From Paratinospora sagittata (taxonomy: Eukaryota; Streptophyta; Magnoliopsida; Ranunculales; Menispermaceae), in contig CM069604.1 in the NCBI GenBank assembly GCA_035771175.1, positions 16,741,115-16,805,114 on the forward strand: a stretch of 64,000 nt of DNA, in the 5' to 3' direction. Below the pieces are notes generated by a model. That model was not told the origin of the DNA. It made no database searches and saw nothing but the letters and a program-made list of their open reading frames with translations. Position 1 is the stretch's first letter, and each line of letters starts with the position of its first letter. The position numbers and the translations under genes are program-made. This document shows positions 34,688-46,328 of the stretch, in pieces.

Positions 34688-36699
34688 TGTTGGCCTAGAT
34701 GTGTCCGAAAGGGGGGTAAATTCGATACTTAGCATATTTTAACCTTTCTTTTAAATGTAAGAAATATTGAAAGCAGATTAAATAGAGTATAGCAAATAAA
34801 CACAAGGATAGTAAAAGAGACAGTACCAACAGGATTTATAGTGGTTCAGACTCTCCTACATCCACTACCTAACCTCCTCAGTTAAGATTTGTCCAAACTC
34901 CTCTAAGGATCTTCTTATGAGTGAAGATCAAATCGGTAATCTTTCTCAACTTATAGGTGTGAGAAGAATCGTTATACTCTCTAAACTTACGGGTGTGAGA
35001 AAAACCTTTTCTCAATTTCAGGTGTGAGAAGAACCGTTACAATTTCGAGCAATACTTGCTCTATCCCAGTGACAAACCAATCCCTGATATCAAAGTACAA
35101 GATGAGATATGATTCCCTTTACTTAGAATCAAAGTGATGCTTACAAAGCTTTAGAATGAACCTTCTGTTACCATAGATTTAGCAAAATATGTATGATGAA
35201 GTTAAGCTGAAAAGCTGGTTTAAAAAGCTTTCGTATTCTTCAATGGATTTTTGAAATGATATAAATGAAGATTAAAAAATCGAGAAGACTTAATGTGTTT
35301 CAAAAGATCGTGAGTTCAAAAGCAGAGAGTAGAAGACTAACTTCCAAAAGTTTTTACACAAGTGAAAACTGTTAATATGTTTTGAATGGTTTTCAATTTT
35401 TTGTATTGATAGATCGATGATCTTTGATCTGTATTAAGGCAACATATATATATAAATAACAGTGGCGCAATGGACTTGGTAATTTTGGAGCACAAAGTCA
35501 TTTAAAAAACAACGAATACATTCTTTCCCGAAACATATCGATTTAGCTCTGTGCAATTTACGACAATACTACCTGAATCTTTTGATCTTTCACAAAAGAG
35601 GAATGTTCTGATAAAATATTAGAACGTTCTGAAAAGTTTCAAAAAGTTCTGAAAAGTTTTGCACAGTTTTGAAAAAGTATACTGTAAAGGTGTAAGTGTC
35701 AGAATAGTGACAGTGTTGAATTAATGTCTTGATTGGTTAATCAACGTCATTTTTTTCCTTTGAGGGAGCTTATGAACCATAAGTGTCCTGCTGAACTATG
35801 AAGTGAGGGCGCTACTTATCCGTTAGCGTCCTGACTTACTTGGCGATTAAAATGGCTAAACTTCATGAGGGCGCTAATCCACAATTAGCGTCCTGCATTG
35901 TTTTAAAACTATTTAAAATCACAGGGGCGCTACTAACGAGTAAGCGTCCTGATATTTTAAAATCAATTTAAAACAACTGAAAGACATAAGGGCGCTTCTA
36001 AACGATGAGCATCATGATATTTTAACTCGTAAAAATAGTAAGTGCGTTGAACGACGATCAACGTCCTAAAAGTTAAAACATTTTAAACTTTGAAAACAAT
36101 CAACGAGCTGATTCTTAATCAGCTTCCTGACAAGTTCACAGGTTGACTTAAATGACGCCGCTACAGATGAAGTGAGCATTCTGATGAATAAGTACATTTC
36201 AACCTTAAACATTATCAGCGTCCTAATGTTTCACTAGCGTCCTGACTTACCAAGTCCAGGAGGGCGCTATTGAGACATTAGCGTCTTGGTGGACACTTAA
36301 AAATAGTTTTGGATTTTTCATTCAAAACTCGATAAATGCGATTAAAATCTCGGTATTTTTGGATCAATTCAAACATAGAAAATTCAATGCAAATGATCGA
36401 AAATCAACTCGACTAAATCATGTAGTCATACAAATTGCTAAATCATATGATAGTAAAGATTCTACAACCTAAACACAATCTAATCATACAATTATATATA
36501 TCTTCAAGTGATCATGGTCTTCAAGTAGATCTTGATAACACGTTTACCAAGCATCATTGATTCTTCGAAACCTTCAAGTAGGATTAGATTTGCCATGCAT
36601 GCAGTATTATCATAAACTAAATGTGGTTTGTAATCATCAAAATATCTTTCACATAAGGGACATACTCTTGTAAGATACATGAGGATAATTGGTTCAACA
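34688..36699 (-). mobile_element. 5' LTR of E3
   Basis: 2,012 bp with ends TGTTGGCCTAGATG and GGTTCAACA. It keeps the uninterrupted version of the site where the S2 solo LTR inserted into the partner LTR. It contains mini-hairpins (34915-35040) and the GGGCGCT/AGCGTCC array (35720-36290). No gene. Confidence 0.95.
35720..36290 (+). repeat. GGGCGCT...AGCGTCC hairpin array in E3 5' LTR
   Basis: Partner of the array at 25890-26470. The AGGGCGCTAAT/ATTAGCGTCCT unit is at 35868-35894. Also GGGCGCTACTAACGAGTAAG with AGCGTCCTG near 35933-35950. Confidence 0.85.
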
Positions 36700-36724
36700 C
36701 TAACCACCTAGAGTTAAAGATCAA

Positions 36725-36991
36725 ATGGCCAATATAATCAGTTTTGACTTCGGTAACAACCCTTTCACTCCTCCAATGCTAAATATTGATAATTTTATGT
36801 TTTGGAGAATTATGATGAGAACTTTCATTAAGGTTCAATCATGTAATATGTGGGATATTGTTTTCAATGGACTATTTATACCCTCAAAGACAATAAAAAC
36901 TTAAGAAAAACTGGGATAGGAAGGAAAAATATTTAGTTAGACTTGATGATCTAACTAGCAACATACTTTTGATGTTTGAGAGCCTTAATCA
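36725..36991 (+). pseudogene. copia gag, N-terminal fragment (E2)
   Basis: Starts ATGGCCAATATA at 36725 and reads MANIISFDFGNNPFTPPM, then FWRIMMRTFIK and MWDIVFNGLFIPSK, a plant copia gag start. It is on the opposite strand to E3 and resumes the element whose LTR end and primer site lie at 24914-24928. Stops appear after about 58 codons, and a solo LTR cuts it at 36992. Confidence 0.8.
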
Positions 36992-38988
36992 TGTTGGCCC
37001 AGGTATGTCCAAGAGGGGGGTGAATTGGACACTTAGACAATTTAAAATTAATTGCAATGGCAAAGTTAAAGTGCGGAATAGAGATAAATATGCACAGTCG
37101 ATTTATAGTGGTCCGGCTACTTGCCTACGTCTACTACCTAACCCCCTTAATTAGGATTTTAAACCTTATCACTAAAGAATTCTCTTACGGGTGAGAATCA
37201 AACCGTTACACCTTTTCTCAACTTGCGATTGTGAGAACAACCGGTACACTGCTCAACTTGCAGGCTTGAGACCAACTTATCCCAACTTACGAGTGTGAGA
37301 CAAACCTAAGCTTTATCAACTTATGGGTGTGAGAACTACCGTTTCTCAACTTACGGGTGTGAGAAGATCGTTTCTTAACTTACAGGTGTGAGAAGACCTA
37401 ACCTTGTTGAATATGAGAATATCAACTCAGTAGTTTATCTAACTATTATTACAACCTTGATACAATATACAAGATATGAAATTAAGTACAACTATATCCT
37501 ATGAACTATCTCTCAAATTTCTCTTCCAACAAGAATGATACAAGTTAAATCAGTGCTGAAAAATTTGAGTGAAAACAGTTCTAGCTTTCAAATAGATTTT
37601 CAGATAAAGATAAAAATTTTGCTCAGTATGAAAATCTTCTGAATAAGTAGAGATTCAAATAAAACGCTTTAAAACCAGAATAACTTAAGCTATTTGAATC
37701 AGATGAATATTCGACTAACTTTCAAAAAGTGTTTTACCTCAGAGAATTTCAGTGGTCTTAACTGATTGTAAAGTGTTGGTATATATAGACTTGTAGAGAT
37801 GAAGTTGTTGTTCATTTGAATTTGAATTTCAAATATGAACGTTTACTCACAACAACTAGAATGTATCATGAAATGGCAACTGCACATTTCATGAACACTC
37901 TGATTTTCTCCAGATTCACACATAAGGAAAGTTTAAGAGACGTGGTTCACGAATCTGAGAATCTCTTACAAATACAAAAATTTGATATTTTGTATGAAAA
38001 GTTGTTCTGAAAAGGTGGCTAAAAGGAAGTACGTGTCAGAAAAATAAAAATATCATTTTTGTCGTTTGTTGTTCCTTTCAAAGCGCTCATATACCATTAG
38101 TGTCCTACAGAATGATGAAGTGAGGGCGCTACTAACTTGTAAGTGTCCTGACTTACTATGACACGTAAACGACTTTAATCCTAAGGGCGCTAATCGACAG
38201 TTAGTGTCTTGTTTTGTTTTAAAACATTAAAACATTAAAAGTACGTGGGTGCTACTCACAAGTGAGCGTCCTGAAATTTGAAAGCTATTTTAAGACAATA
38301 TTAAGTGCGATGAAGGACAGTAAGCGTCCTGAAAGTTATTAAGTTGATTCTAAGGATGAGGGAGCTCCTATATAAGTAGCGTCCTGACAGTTTATTCAAC
38401 TTATAATTATCAGCGTCCTTAAAGATAGAAATCAATTAAAACTAAGAGAACTTTCAGCGAGCTGAAACTGAGTCAGCGTCCTAATGCTTTCAAAGGTTGA
38501 CTAAAGGGAGGTCGCTACTTAGAAGTAAGCGTCCTTATTAATTAGTTCAATTCAACCTTGAGCGTCCTAATATTTTATCACCGTCCTGACTCATCAAATC
38601 CAGGTGGGTGCTGCTAAAACATGAACGTCCTGAAAGACTCTGAAAAAGTAGTTTTGACTCGCGATTAAAAATACGATGAATGCGAATAAAAACTCGGTAA
38701 ATTTCAAATTAATCATAAAGAAGTTAAATCATTTGAAATACTGTAAAGCATATGATCCAAATACGAATATGATTAAATCTTGCTGAGAGCAAATTGATCG
38801 ATAGACTTTATATTCTAAGTGCTGACAGACTCGAAACTTTATATGTGATGTTCAATAAGCTTATGAGCTCAGTTCCTTGATCTTGATTCTTGATAGATCT
38901 GAAACACTTGGTAAGATCATTAGCAACACATATTGGAGATATTTTGAATCATCAAAACATACATGACATGGGGTTCAATTAGATAACA
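36992..38988 (-). mobile_element. Solo copia LTR, family S3 (reverse)
   Basis: Starts TGTTGGCCCAGGTATGTCC and ends TTAGATAACA, 1,997 bp. Flanks are AATCA (left) and AAATC (right), sharing AATC with a one-base shift, so the duplication is imperfect. It holds mini-hairpins such as ATTCTC/GAGAAT (37179-37198) and TTCTCA/TGAGAA (37340-37380) and a GGGCGCT/AGCGTCC array (38080-38640). A truncated forward copy is at 50511-52056. No gene. Confidence 0.85.
38080..38640 (+). repeat. GGGCGCT...AGCGTCC hairpin array, S3 LTR
   Basis: Same motif class as in families S1 and S2; clear units near 38123-38150 (GAGGGCGCTACTAACTTGTAAGTGTCC-type) and 38185-38210, several decayed. Confidence 0.7.
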
Positions 38989-39238
38989 AAATCCCACCTT
39001 AGAAAATATTGGCCCAGTATTACTTTCCAAGAAGGGGGGTGAATTGGACTTCGCGGATTTTTGCGTTACCTTTTGGTTAATTAATTAAACAGAATATATG
39101 CGCAATATAGGTAACAAGCAAAGCAATAATGTGTAGGAAAAGAATAAATGGACATAGGGGTTTATAGTGGTTCGGTTCCCCTAGAACCTACTCCACTACC
39201 TGATCACCCACGATTAGGATTTCCCAATCCAAGAAGGG

Positions 39239-39335
39239 CTAGTCAACTTACGGGCATGACTAGAAGCCGTACAATCTAGTTACCTTACTAGCATAACTAG
39301 AAGCCATATATCTAACCAACTTGCGGGCGTGGTTA
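39239..39335 (+). repeat. Covarying mini-hairpin array, S4 copy 2
   Basis: Stems CTAGTCA/TGACTAG (39239-39263), CTAGTTA/TAACTAG (39276-39300) and CTAACCA/TGGTTA (39312-39335), loops containing ACTTACGGG, CCTTACTAG and ACTTGCGGG. The first two differ by a matched C-G to T-A change. Confidence 0.9.
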
Positions 39336-40309
39336 CAAGCCGTACATAAACAAGGTATAGTCTTGGTTGACTCACAAGTCAACAATACATCAAGGTTACA
39401 AATGATAAGGAGAGAGGTTCTGAAACACTCTCAAATTTCTAGCATACAACCTTGAATGAATAACCTCTACTATTCCAACCATAATATTTCAAATGAAGTG
39501 CAATGTTGAAATAGTTGTTTTCAAATACATGCAATCGATTCAAATAGTGATAATGTAAGATCAAGAATCGAATATGCACATGTATTCAAATATTGATTCT
39601 AACGATGATATATATGAAGCACAAGAATCAATATGCACAAATGATCAAAACTTGTTGATTCAAAAAAGATAAATGATTAAGTTCAAGAATCAATATGCTC
39701 AAATAATGATCAATGAAATCGATTCAAAAATAGTATAAGTTTAGCAAGAGAATTGATATCAAACAAGATATATGAAACCACTAATTAAGATGATATAATA
39801 TGCAAGATCAAATATGGTTTCATAAACACTTAAAGAAAACGGTTTTGAAGATAGATATAAATAAAATACAAAAACCGTTTAACAATCACAAACACAATCA
39901 CACGAATCTTAAATAGAGATTTTACCCAACTTTTGGGAAGAATGAAGCACACAAGATTCTCCAATGTGTGAAGGTGATTGAGAATGATTTCACCTTCGAG
40001 AATGATTTCTCCTTTAAGATCAAGATCTGCAAGATATGTAATGAACTCAAGAACGGCTTGATCTATGCTCAAAAGAAACTCGCAAGTTTCTCAAAGAGTT
40101 TTGAAAGATTAGGTGAACTATTCGAAAGTATGAATCCAAGATTCAAATGTAGGTGAACTTTTGCTTTGAAAAGATGTTTAAATCACTTAAAAACTTGTTT
40201 TGGACTTGTAGAAATGAAAATATAAAAAATGACACAAGTTCAATAATTTTGCAAAAGTTGCTCTTAAATGAGCAAAGTGTGGTATTTATAGAAAAATACC
40301 AGTTTGAGG

Positions 40310-40680
40310 CACAGGAACCCGTTCCTAGAGAGAGGAGCGCGTTATTGGTTTGAAATTTGAAACTTTTTAGATTTTCCTCCAATGTAGGAGCGCGTTCCTT
40401 ATAAGAGAAGCACGTTCCTTAATATGTTCGTTGGGCATAGCAGCGAGATTCTTTATTACTCTGATTTTTTTTATCAGAGTTTTAGGAACACGTTCCTGTT
40501 AAGAGGAGAGCGTTCCTTAATCCCTGATTAGAAAAGTCAGAGTCACGAGAAAAACCACAGGAGCGCGTTCCTTAAACTCTGATAAAAAAAATTTGATTCT
40601 CGGGAAAAAGCATAGGAGCACGTTTCTTATATGAGGAGCGCGTTCTTTCACATTGAAAGAAACAGAAACGCGATTTTTCG
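40310..40680 (+). repeat. AGGAACGCGTTCCT palindrome cluster
   Basis: At least eight variants, among them AGGAGCGCGTTCCT (about 40386 and 40559) and AGGAACACGTTCCT (about 40484), consensus a 14-bp perfect palindrome with central CGCG. Confidence 0.85.
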
Positions 40681-41263
40681 ATCAAAATGAGTTTAAGACA
40701 TTGTCAAACATATAAACGAACTTTGAAAACATTTTGGACAAGATTAAAACATAATTGGTGAAGATAAATACATGTATGCCAATTGATTAATACAAATAAT
40801 CAATACGTTCGATATGATACACGTAAAACAACAAAAACAATGCAAAGTTGGTAATCTGAGTGCATGATAAATAATGATATAGATATGCATGATAAGCAAC
40901 CTTAACTATTTGATTGCACGATAATCATGATAATGTATGTGCATGCACGATCAATATGATAATAGTATATGCGCATGAATATCTAATGACCTAAATGCAT
41001 GATTTTCAAAAGATGCAAATCATATTGTGGTTGGAACGAGTAAGGATTACTCTACAACACTAAGATTCTAGACAAAAGATTAAAGACATGAAGCTCTTGA
41101 ATCTTCTTGCATTATTGTTCCATCCACACGTTTTGACGATATAGTTGAATCCTTCTGATATAGCAAGTTAACACTGAAACAACTAAGTCAAAGAAATTAG
41201 TGATCACAAGTATGTTATTTGTAATCATCAAAACAAAACTGGGTAAAAGTCGTTACATCAACA

Positions 41264-41466
41264 GAAAACACTTTTGAAAACCTCCAAATACTCCCCAATC
41301 GTTCCCCAAGTATTCTCTCATTTTAACAAAAGTTGGAAAGGTTCAAATGAAGAAAATCACGCATATCTATAAACCCAGGACCTGGGAACTTGCTTCCCAC
41401 TATTTGGAGCTCGTTCCGGGGGTCCAGAACTTAAAATAGGGCATTCCGAGCCTTGGGATCGCGTTC
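41264..41466 (+). other. LTR-like scrap with GGAGCTCGTTCC motifs
   Basis: About 200 bases between a solo LTR and the Athila element. Motifs GGAACTTGCTTCC, GGAGCTCGTTCC and GGGATCGCGTTC suggest the same LTR class as family S4. No gene. Confidence 0.5.
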
Positions 41467-42884
41467 TGATCGTGAAATTATCACAAGTCCACGACAATCA
41501 AGTTATAATATAATCCGATGAAATCGGATATCGTCCTCAGGGATAATTAGAACACTAGTTATCACGTTTTTGCCTTAATTTTATCTAGACAATCGAATTC
41601 GAATGATTGAGCAATTAAACAGTAATGAAAACAACTAATTATTAACTAGCAAAACAATGAAAACGACAGATTATCAATAGAGAAATAATCTAGAGAATCG
41701 ATTTCACCTAACTATCAACTATGTTCTTTCCAATTTTTTATCATTAATGTATTTACTTAGTTTATAAGTCAGACGTCCTAATATTTCTAACACCCTCTAT
41801 CAAGTGTCGTGTTAGAGCATATTCATAGGAATAGATCTCAATCTATCGATAAATATCTAATTCATACAAACTCACTAAGATCTATGATTTCTTTTAATGA
41901 CTTCAAAGGGTCTCGATCTCCTATCGGTCACGATAACCTAGGCTATATTTCCCTTGTTTCGATCCAAAGTACCCTTTGTCGAGTGCCGCACTCTAGAACG
42001 AAGATCATCCAATCCGTGATCAAGAGATTGAAAGCATTAACAATGGAGAAATATAAATAAACTATCACAAATCCATTAATAATAATTAAGACTTTAAACT
42101 AGAACATAACATCAAAGTTAGGATCCATCAATCCTCTGGAAACGATGCATTAGTTCATAACTATAGAGATGAAAACATAAAATACGAAATTGAACATCAA
42201 ACAGAACAAAAGAAAGATAAAACTAGAGTTTTGTAGAGATTTTGAGTAGTCTATAATGTTCTTCTCCATTTCGCTCCAGCCGTCAAGCCTATTTTCTCCC
42301 AAATCCTCCTCTCGAAAAACCCTCCAAATCCATATATTGCGTTCCCAAAGTCGTGTCCAATTGAAATTTTCAAAGTTGCCAAAAACCAATCGTAAGTTGC
42401 TAAATTAGCAACATTTAAATACGGGGCACCGCGAGTGGCGCCGCGGTGCTGCAATAATTTTCCTCTGGGTGCCGTGATGAGCGCCGTGGCCCCCAGAGCA
42501 CTGTTTGTGCGCAGTGTTGTGGACTTAGTCATTTTTTCACTCCTTTTGATTTCCTTCTTGTGGACTTAGCCAATTTTCTTCCACTTTTTTGGCTTGGGTT
42601 CTTCATGACTCGCCATCTAGGCTTCTCATATGTTGTGTCCATCATTCATGCTGACTTTCATACATCTAAATACCTACAAAACAAAACAAAACAAGTAATT
42701 AAAACACTCAAAACATAAATTGATCCAACATATAAATTAACAAACCGAAATAATGCATAAAAACCAATTTATTCCTAAACTAATAAATGAATCAAAACTA
42801 ACATAAACACACTCAATTAATGCATAAATTATCCTAAAACAGCTATAAAACACTCCTAAAACATGTCTAAATATGCAACTATCA
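41467..42884 (-). mobile_element. 3' LTR of the Athila element
   Basis: 1,418 bp, ends TGATCGTGAAATT and GCAACTATCA. A GC-rich cluster at 42420-42515 holds GCACCGCG...CGCGGTGC and GCGCCG motifs; a matching cluster is in the LTR at 56514. The 5' LTR lacks about 250 bases present here (about 41603-41840). Confidence 0.9.
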
Positions 42885-44562
42885 AATATCCCCAAACTTA
42901 GGACTTTGATCGTCCCAAGTAAAGGGAAAACAAAACTAAAAACTCATAATTAATATATCCCTTTTAAAGTCACAATCTCGCACAATTAAAGACTTAACTC
43001 AACATTATAAACACATATATGGCCTCCAAGATTACACCAAAAGGAATATTCACTTCTAGGAAAGAATTTCAAGAGTATAGAATTGTCTAGAACTTCATTC
43101 CAACTCTCACCAAGTTTCACTTTTGATTCTTTCCACATGAGCACATAACCAATCTCATCAACTAATCATGCAAGTCATGAACAAGTGCAAGCAAGTGTCA
43201 AGTGTAAGATCTCAAAATATAAAATTTAAGTTGGAACTCCATAGGCAAGTTCTTCACACCACTCTCCACTAATATAGATCACACACCATTCAGAATTAAT
43301 AGGTCTTTCATAGGTTGTAATGTAAGGCCTAGGTTCAAAGGTAGGAAAAATAGGAAAATTTTAACTCCAAAAGCACCCTAACCACTTTGATCAATTTTTA
43401 TCATCCACTACATTACATTTAGAACCAAAAATCCAATTTCAGCACATATATACTCTCTTTAAATATTCAATCTTTTCATCTCATTCCCTATTCTTTTGTT
43501 TGCTTGTTTTTTTATTTTCAAAGAGCAACTACACCCCCAAACTTATTTCTTTTCATAATTATGGGTATAGCATCATTTTTCTTCTCTTTTTCATTTTCTT
43601 TTCTTTTCTTTTTTTCTCAATAAAACTCATAAGCAAACTTCACTTTTTTTTTCTTCTTCTTTGTCACCCTTTTTCTTCACTTTTCTTTCCCATTGTTCTT
43701 TCATCCAAATAATAACACTCCATAATCAAAGTGTATAAGGTACATAGGTTGAAAAACAGGGGAATTAAACATGATAAATTCAGATTTCTTGATGTATAGG
43801 TAACAAAGAAAAGGATGTTCAGCTCAAAGTGGGAACTATGGATACAATAAAAAGTAAGGTACGCTATATGGCTCAAACGTTTTCAAACATGGCCTAAATC
43901 ATCTTCCTCATGGTGTATTAACTAGGATTTTGCCTCGAGTGGTGATCAAACTTATTCTAGAATCCCTAGAGATCTAAGATATGACTTAGCAAGCAAAGGT
44001 CAATTCCCAACAATCTCAATCCAATGATCAAAAATCATGTACAAATGGTTAAGTCTCTCCAACAATTCCCAGCAAAAGTTGGATCAAGCACACAGACATA
44101 TAGGTAACTCTCTACATTCTCCTATTGTTTCATATCTCTAAAGTATCATCTTATCATTGGCCTTCCATAAGTAAGTCGAAAATTGTGACTTCTTAATCTA
44201 AACTAAGGCATACTCAACTAACATACCATATGACAAAAATTCAAAACTCTCCCCCCAAACTTAAAGCAAGCATTGTCCTCAATTCATGATATAAACAAAT
44301 AAAGAAAAACATAGGCATATAAGTGAGAGAGAAGTTTAGAAAACCCCCTAAACCCAAATGGGTGAAGATGCGTGCCATTCGTCTCTCCGCAATGCTTCAA
44401 AGAGACAAATCTGTCAAGGCACGAAAGTCAAATCCATATTACAATGACTAAAAAAATTTCAAAACACACAAAAAATAAAAAAAATAACTTCAAAACCGAT
44501 GGGTTTCCTCCCATCTAGCACTTGGTTTAAAGTCATCAGCCCGACTTTCAGACACATTGCCA
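42885..44562 (-). other. Athila 3' non-coding internal region
   Basis: AT-rich, no gene recognised. The polypurine tract AAGTTTGGGGATATT (reverse strand, 42885-42899) abuts the LTR. Some Athila elements carry an env-like frame here; none is seen. Confidence 0.7.
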
Positions 44563-45528
44563 TTACGGATCCCCTAAAGTGATGCGATCATCTCGCCGCA
44601 CCTCGTGGCCATAGTAATGTTTCAACCGTTGGCCATTAACTCGGAAGCATACTCCATTTTCATTTTTTAGCTCAACCACTCCAAAAGGGAAAACCCGCTC
44701 CACCATAAAACGTCCCGACCATCTGGATTTCAATTCTCCAGGGAACAACTTCAATCTGGAATTGAATAGGAGTACTTGTTGCCCTAGTTCAAAATCCCGC
44801 TTCTCAATGTTCTTATCATGCCACTTCTTGGTCTGCTTTTTGTAGATCTTGGCATTCTTATAAGCATCATTCCTAAACTCTTCCATCTCCATTAGTTGCA
44901 ATAGCCTTTGATCCCCGATTGCCTTTAAGTCAAAATTAAGCTTTTTCACGGCCCAATACGCCCGATGCTCCAACTCAACCGGTAAGTGACAAGATTTTCC
45001 AAACACAAGGCGGTAAGGAGACATCCCAATAGGAGTCTTCAATGCAGTCCGATACGCCCACAAAACATCGTCAAGCTTCAAAGACCAATTTTTCCTAGTG
45101 ACATTGACGGTCTTCTCCAAAATTTGCTTGACTTCCCAATTGCTCACTTCGGCTTGGCCATTGGTCTGAGGATGGTATGCAAGTGCCACTTTATACTTGG
45201 CAAGAAGAGCATTGAATAATTTGTTACAAAAGTGGGTGCCTTCATCACTTATGATAGCTCTAGGTGTGCCAAATCTAGTAAATATTTGCTTGTGTAAAAA
45301 TTTTATCACCACCTTAGCATCATTGGTCTCCGTAGCTATAGCTTCGACCCACTTGGAAACATAGTCGACTGCCAAAAGTATATATGTTTTGCCACACAAA
45401 GAGGGAAACGGGCCGATAAAATCAATACCCCACACATCAAAAAGCTCCACCTCTAAGATGTTTTTCAAAGGTAGCTCGTGTCGCCTAGAGATGGTACCAA
45501 GACGTTGGAACCAGTTACACATCTTCAC
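44563..45528 (-). CDS. Athila integrase, core and C-terminal domain
   Basis: Longest open frame in the window (321 codons). It shows [10 protein letters not shown] (first catalytic Asp), [12 protein letters not shown] (second Asp), [17 protein letters not shown] (Glu), then [19 protein letters not shown] and the GPY/F-like C-terminal [15 protein letters not shown]. The catalytic DDE triad is intact. The frame is continuous with the upstream RNase H/zinc-binding frame (45544-46122) except for one TGA, so the methionine at 45528 is internal, not a true start. The frame ends [11 protein letters not shown], about 1.7 kb from the LTR. As part of a polyprotein it would need readthrough; I treat the open frame as preserved but the element as non-autonomous. 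Confidence 0.9.
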   Translation of the reverse strand: MKMCNWFQRLGTISRRHELPLKNILEVELFDVWGIDFIGPFPSLCGKTYILLAVDYVSKWVEAIATETNDAKVVIKFLHKQIFTRFGTPRAIISDEGTHFCNKLFNALLAKYKVALAYHPQTNGQAEVSNWEVKQILEKTVNVTRKNWSLKLDDVLWAYRTALKTPIGMSPYRLVFGKSCHLPVELEHRAYWAVKKLNFDLKAIGDQRLLQLMEMEEFRNDAYKNAKIYKKQTKKWHDKNIEKRDFELGQQVLLFNSRLKLFPGELKSRWSGRFMVERVFPFGVVELKNENGVCFRVNGQRLKHYYGHEVRRDDRITLGDP

Positions 45529-45543
45529 AAATGCATAACTATC

Positions 45544-46122
45544 TCAAAAAAATATAGGCTGATAGAACCCACTTTGAAGAACCTTTGCCGCTGTCCTTGT
45601 AGCCCCAAAGTGACCACCATATGGAGAAGAATGGCAATCATGTAGAATGGATTGCACTTCCTCCTCTGGTATACATCTCCTTATAAGTTGATCATTGCAT
45701 TTCTTAAATAGCATGGGTTCATCCCAAAAATAGAAACGCACATCATGCAGAAACTTCTTATTCCTTGCATATGATAGATCCAGAGGCAAGACACCACTAG
45801 CCAAGTAGTTCACATAATCAACATACCATGGAAGTTTGGCAAATAGCCCATATAAATTTTCATCTGGAAATGTTTCCAAAATAGGCACACCATCATCTTG
45901 CTCATCTAGTTGCAGCCGAGATAAGTGATCTGCAACTACATTCTCACTCCCTTTCTTGTCCCTAATCTCCATATCAAACTCTTGAAGCAATAAGACCCAT
46001 CTAATCAATCGAGGCTTTGCATCCTTCTTCTCAAACAAGTAGCGGATGGCGACATGGTCAGTATAGACTATCATTTTAGACCCAATGATGTAGGATCTCA
46101 ACTTATCACAAGCAAAAACCAC
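45544..46122 (-). pseudogene. Athila RNase H end and integrase zinc-binding domain
   Basis: [23 protein letters not shown] and [26 protein letters not shown] are the gypsy RNase H C-terminal half. [34 protein letters not shown] is the H2C2 zinc-binding domain of the integrase. A TGA near 45541 separates it from the core frame, which is otherwise in phase. The N-terminal half of RNase H (46123-46328) is read with breaks. Confidence 0.9.
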
Positions 46123-46328
46123 CGCTAGTAATTCCTTCTCGGTTGTTGTGTAATTTTGCTAAGCCCCATCAAGTGTCCTACTCAAATAATAGATGGCCCG
46201 AAACAACTTCTCTCTTCATTGCCCAAGAACCTCTCCCACTGCATAGTCGCTCGCATCACACATGATCTCGAACGATTCACTCCAATCCAGTATCACCATA
46301 ATAGGTGTTGATACCAAAGCTTCCTTGA

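Larger units (their letters stand above)
24935..36699 (-). mobile_element. SIRE/Maximus-type Ty1/copia retrotransposon E3
   Basis: Complete but decayed: 5' LTR 34688-36699, primer site 34674-34685, gag, protease, integrase, reverse transcriptase and RNase H in copia order, polypurine tract 29715-29729, 3' LTR 24935-29714. The 3' LTR contains a solo LTR of another family (26548-29439). Long LTRs (2.0 kb) and a coiled-coil gag extension fit the SIRE/Maximus lineage. It lies between the primer site and gag start of forward element E2. Flanking pentamers (ATAAT, CTAAC) agree at three of five positions, so the target duplication is weak. Confidence 0.9.
39007..41263 (-). mobile_element. Solo copia LTR, family S4 copy 2 (TSD GAAAA)
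   Basis: 2,257 bp from TATTGGCCCAG to TTACATCAACA with a perfect duplication GAAAA at 39002-39006 and 41264-41268. The first dinucleotide is TA instead of TG. It carries a hairpin array (39239-39335) and a palindrome cluster (40310-40680). No gene; the open frames at 39.8-40.4 kb are noise. Confidence 0.95.

Noticed and set aside
44986..45219. 77-codon forward frame
   Set aside because: Antisense shadow of the Athila integrase.
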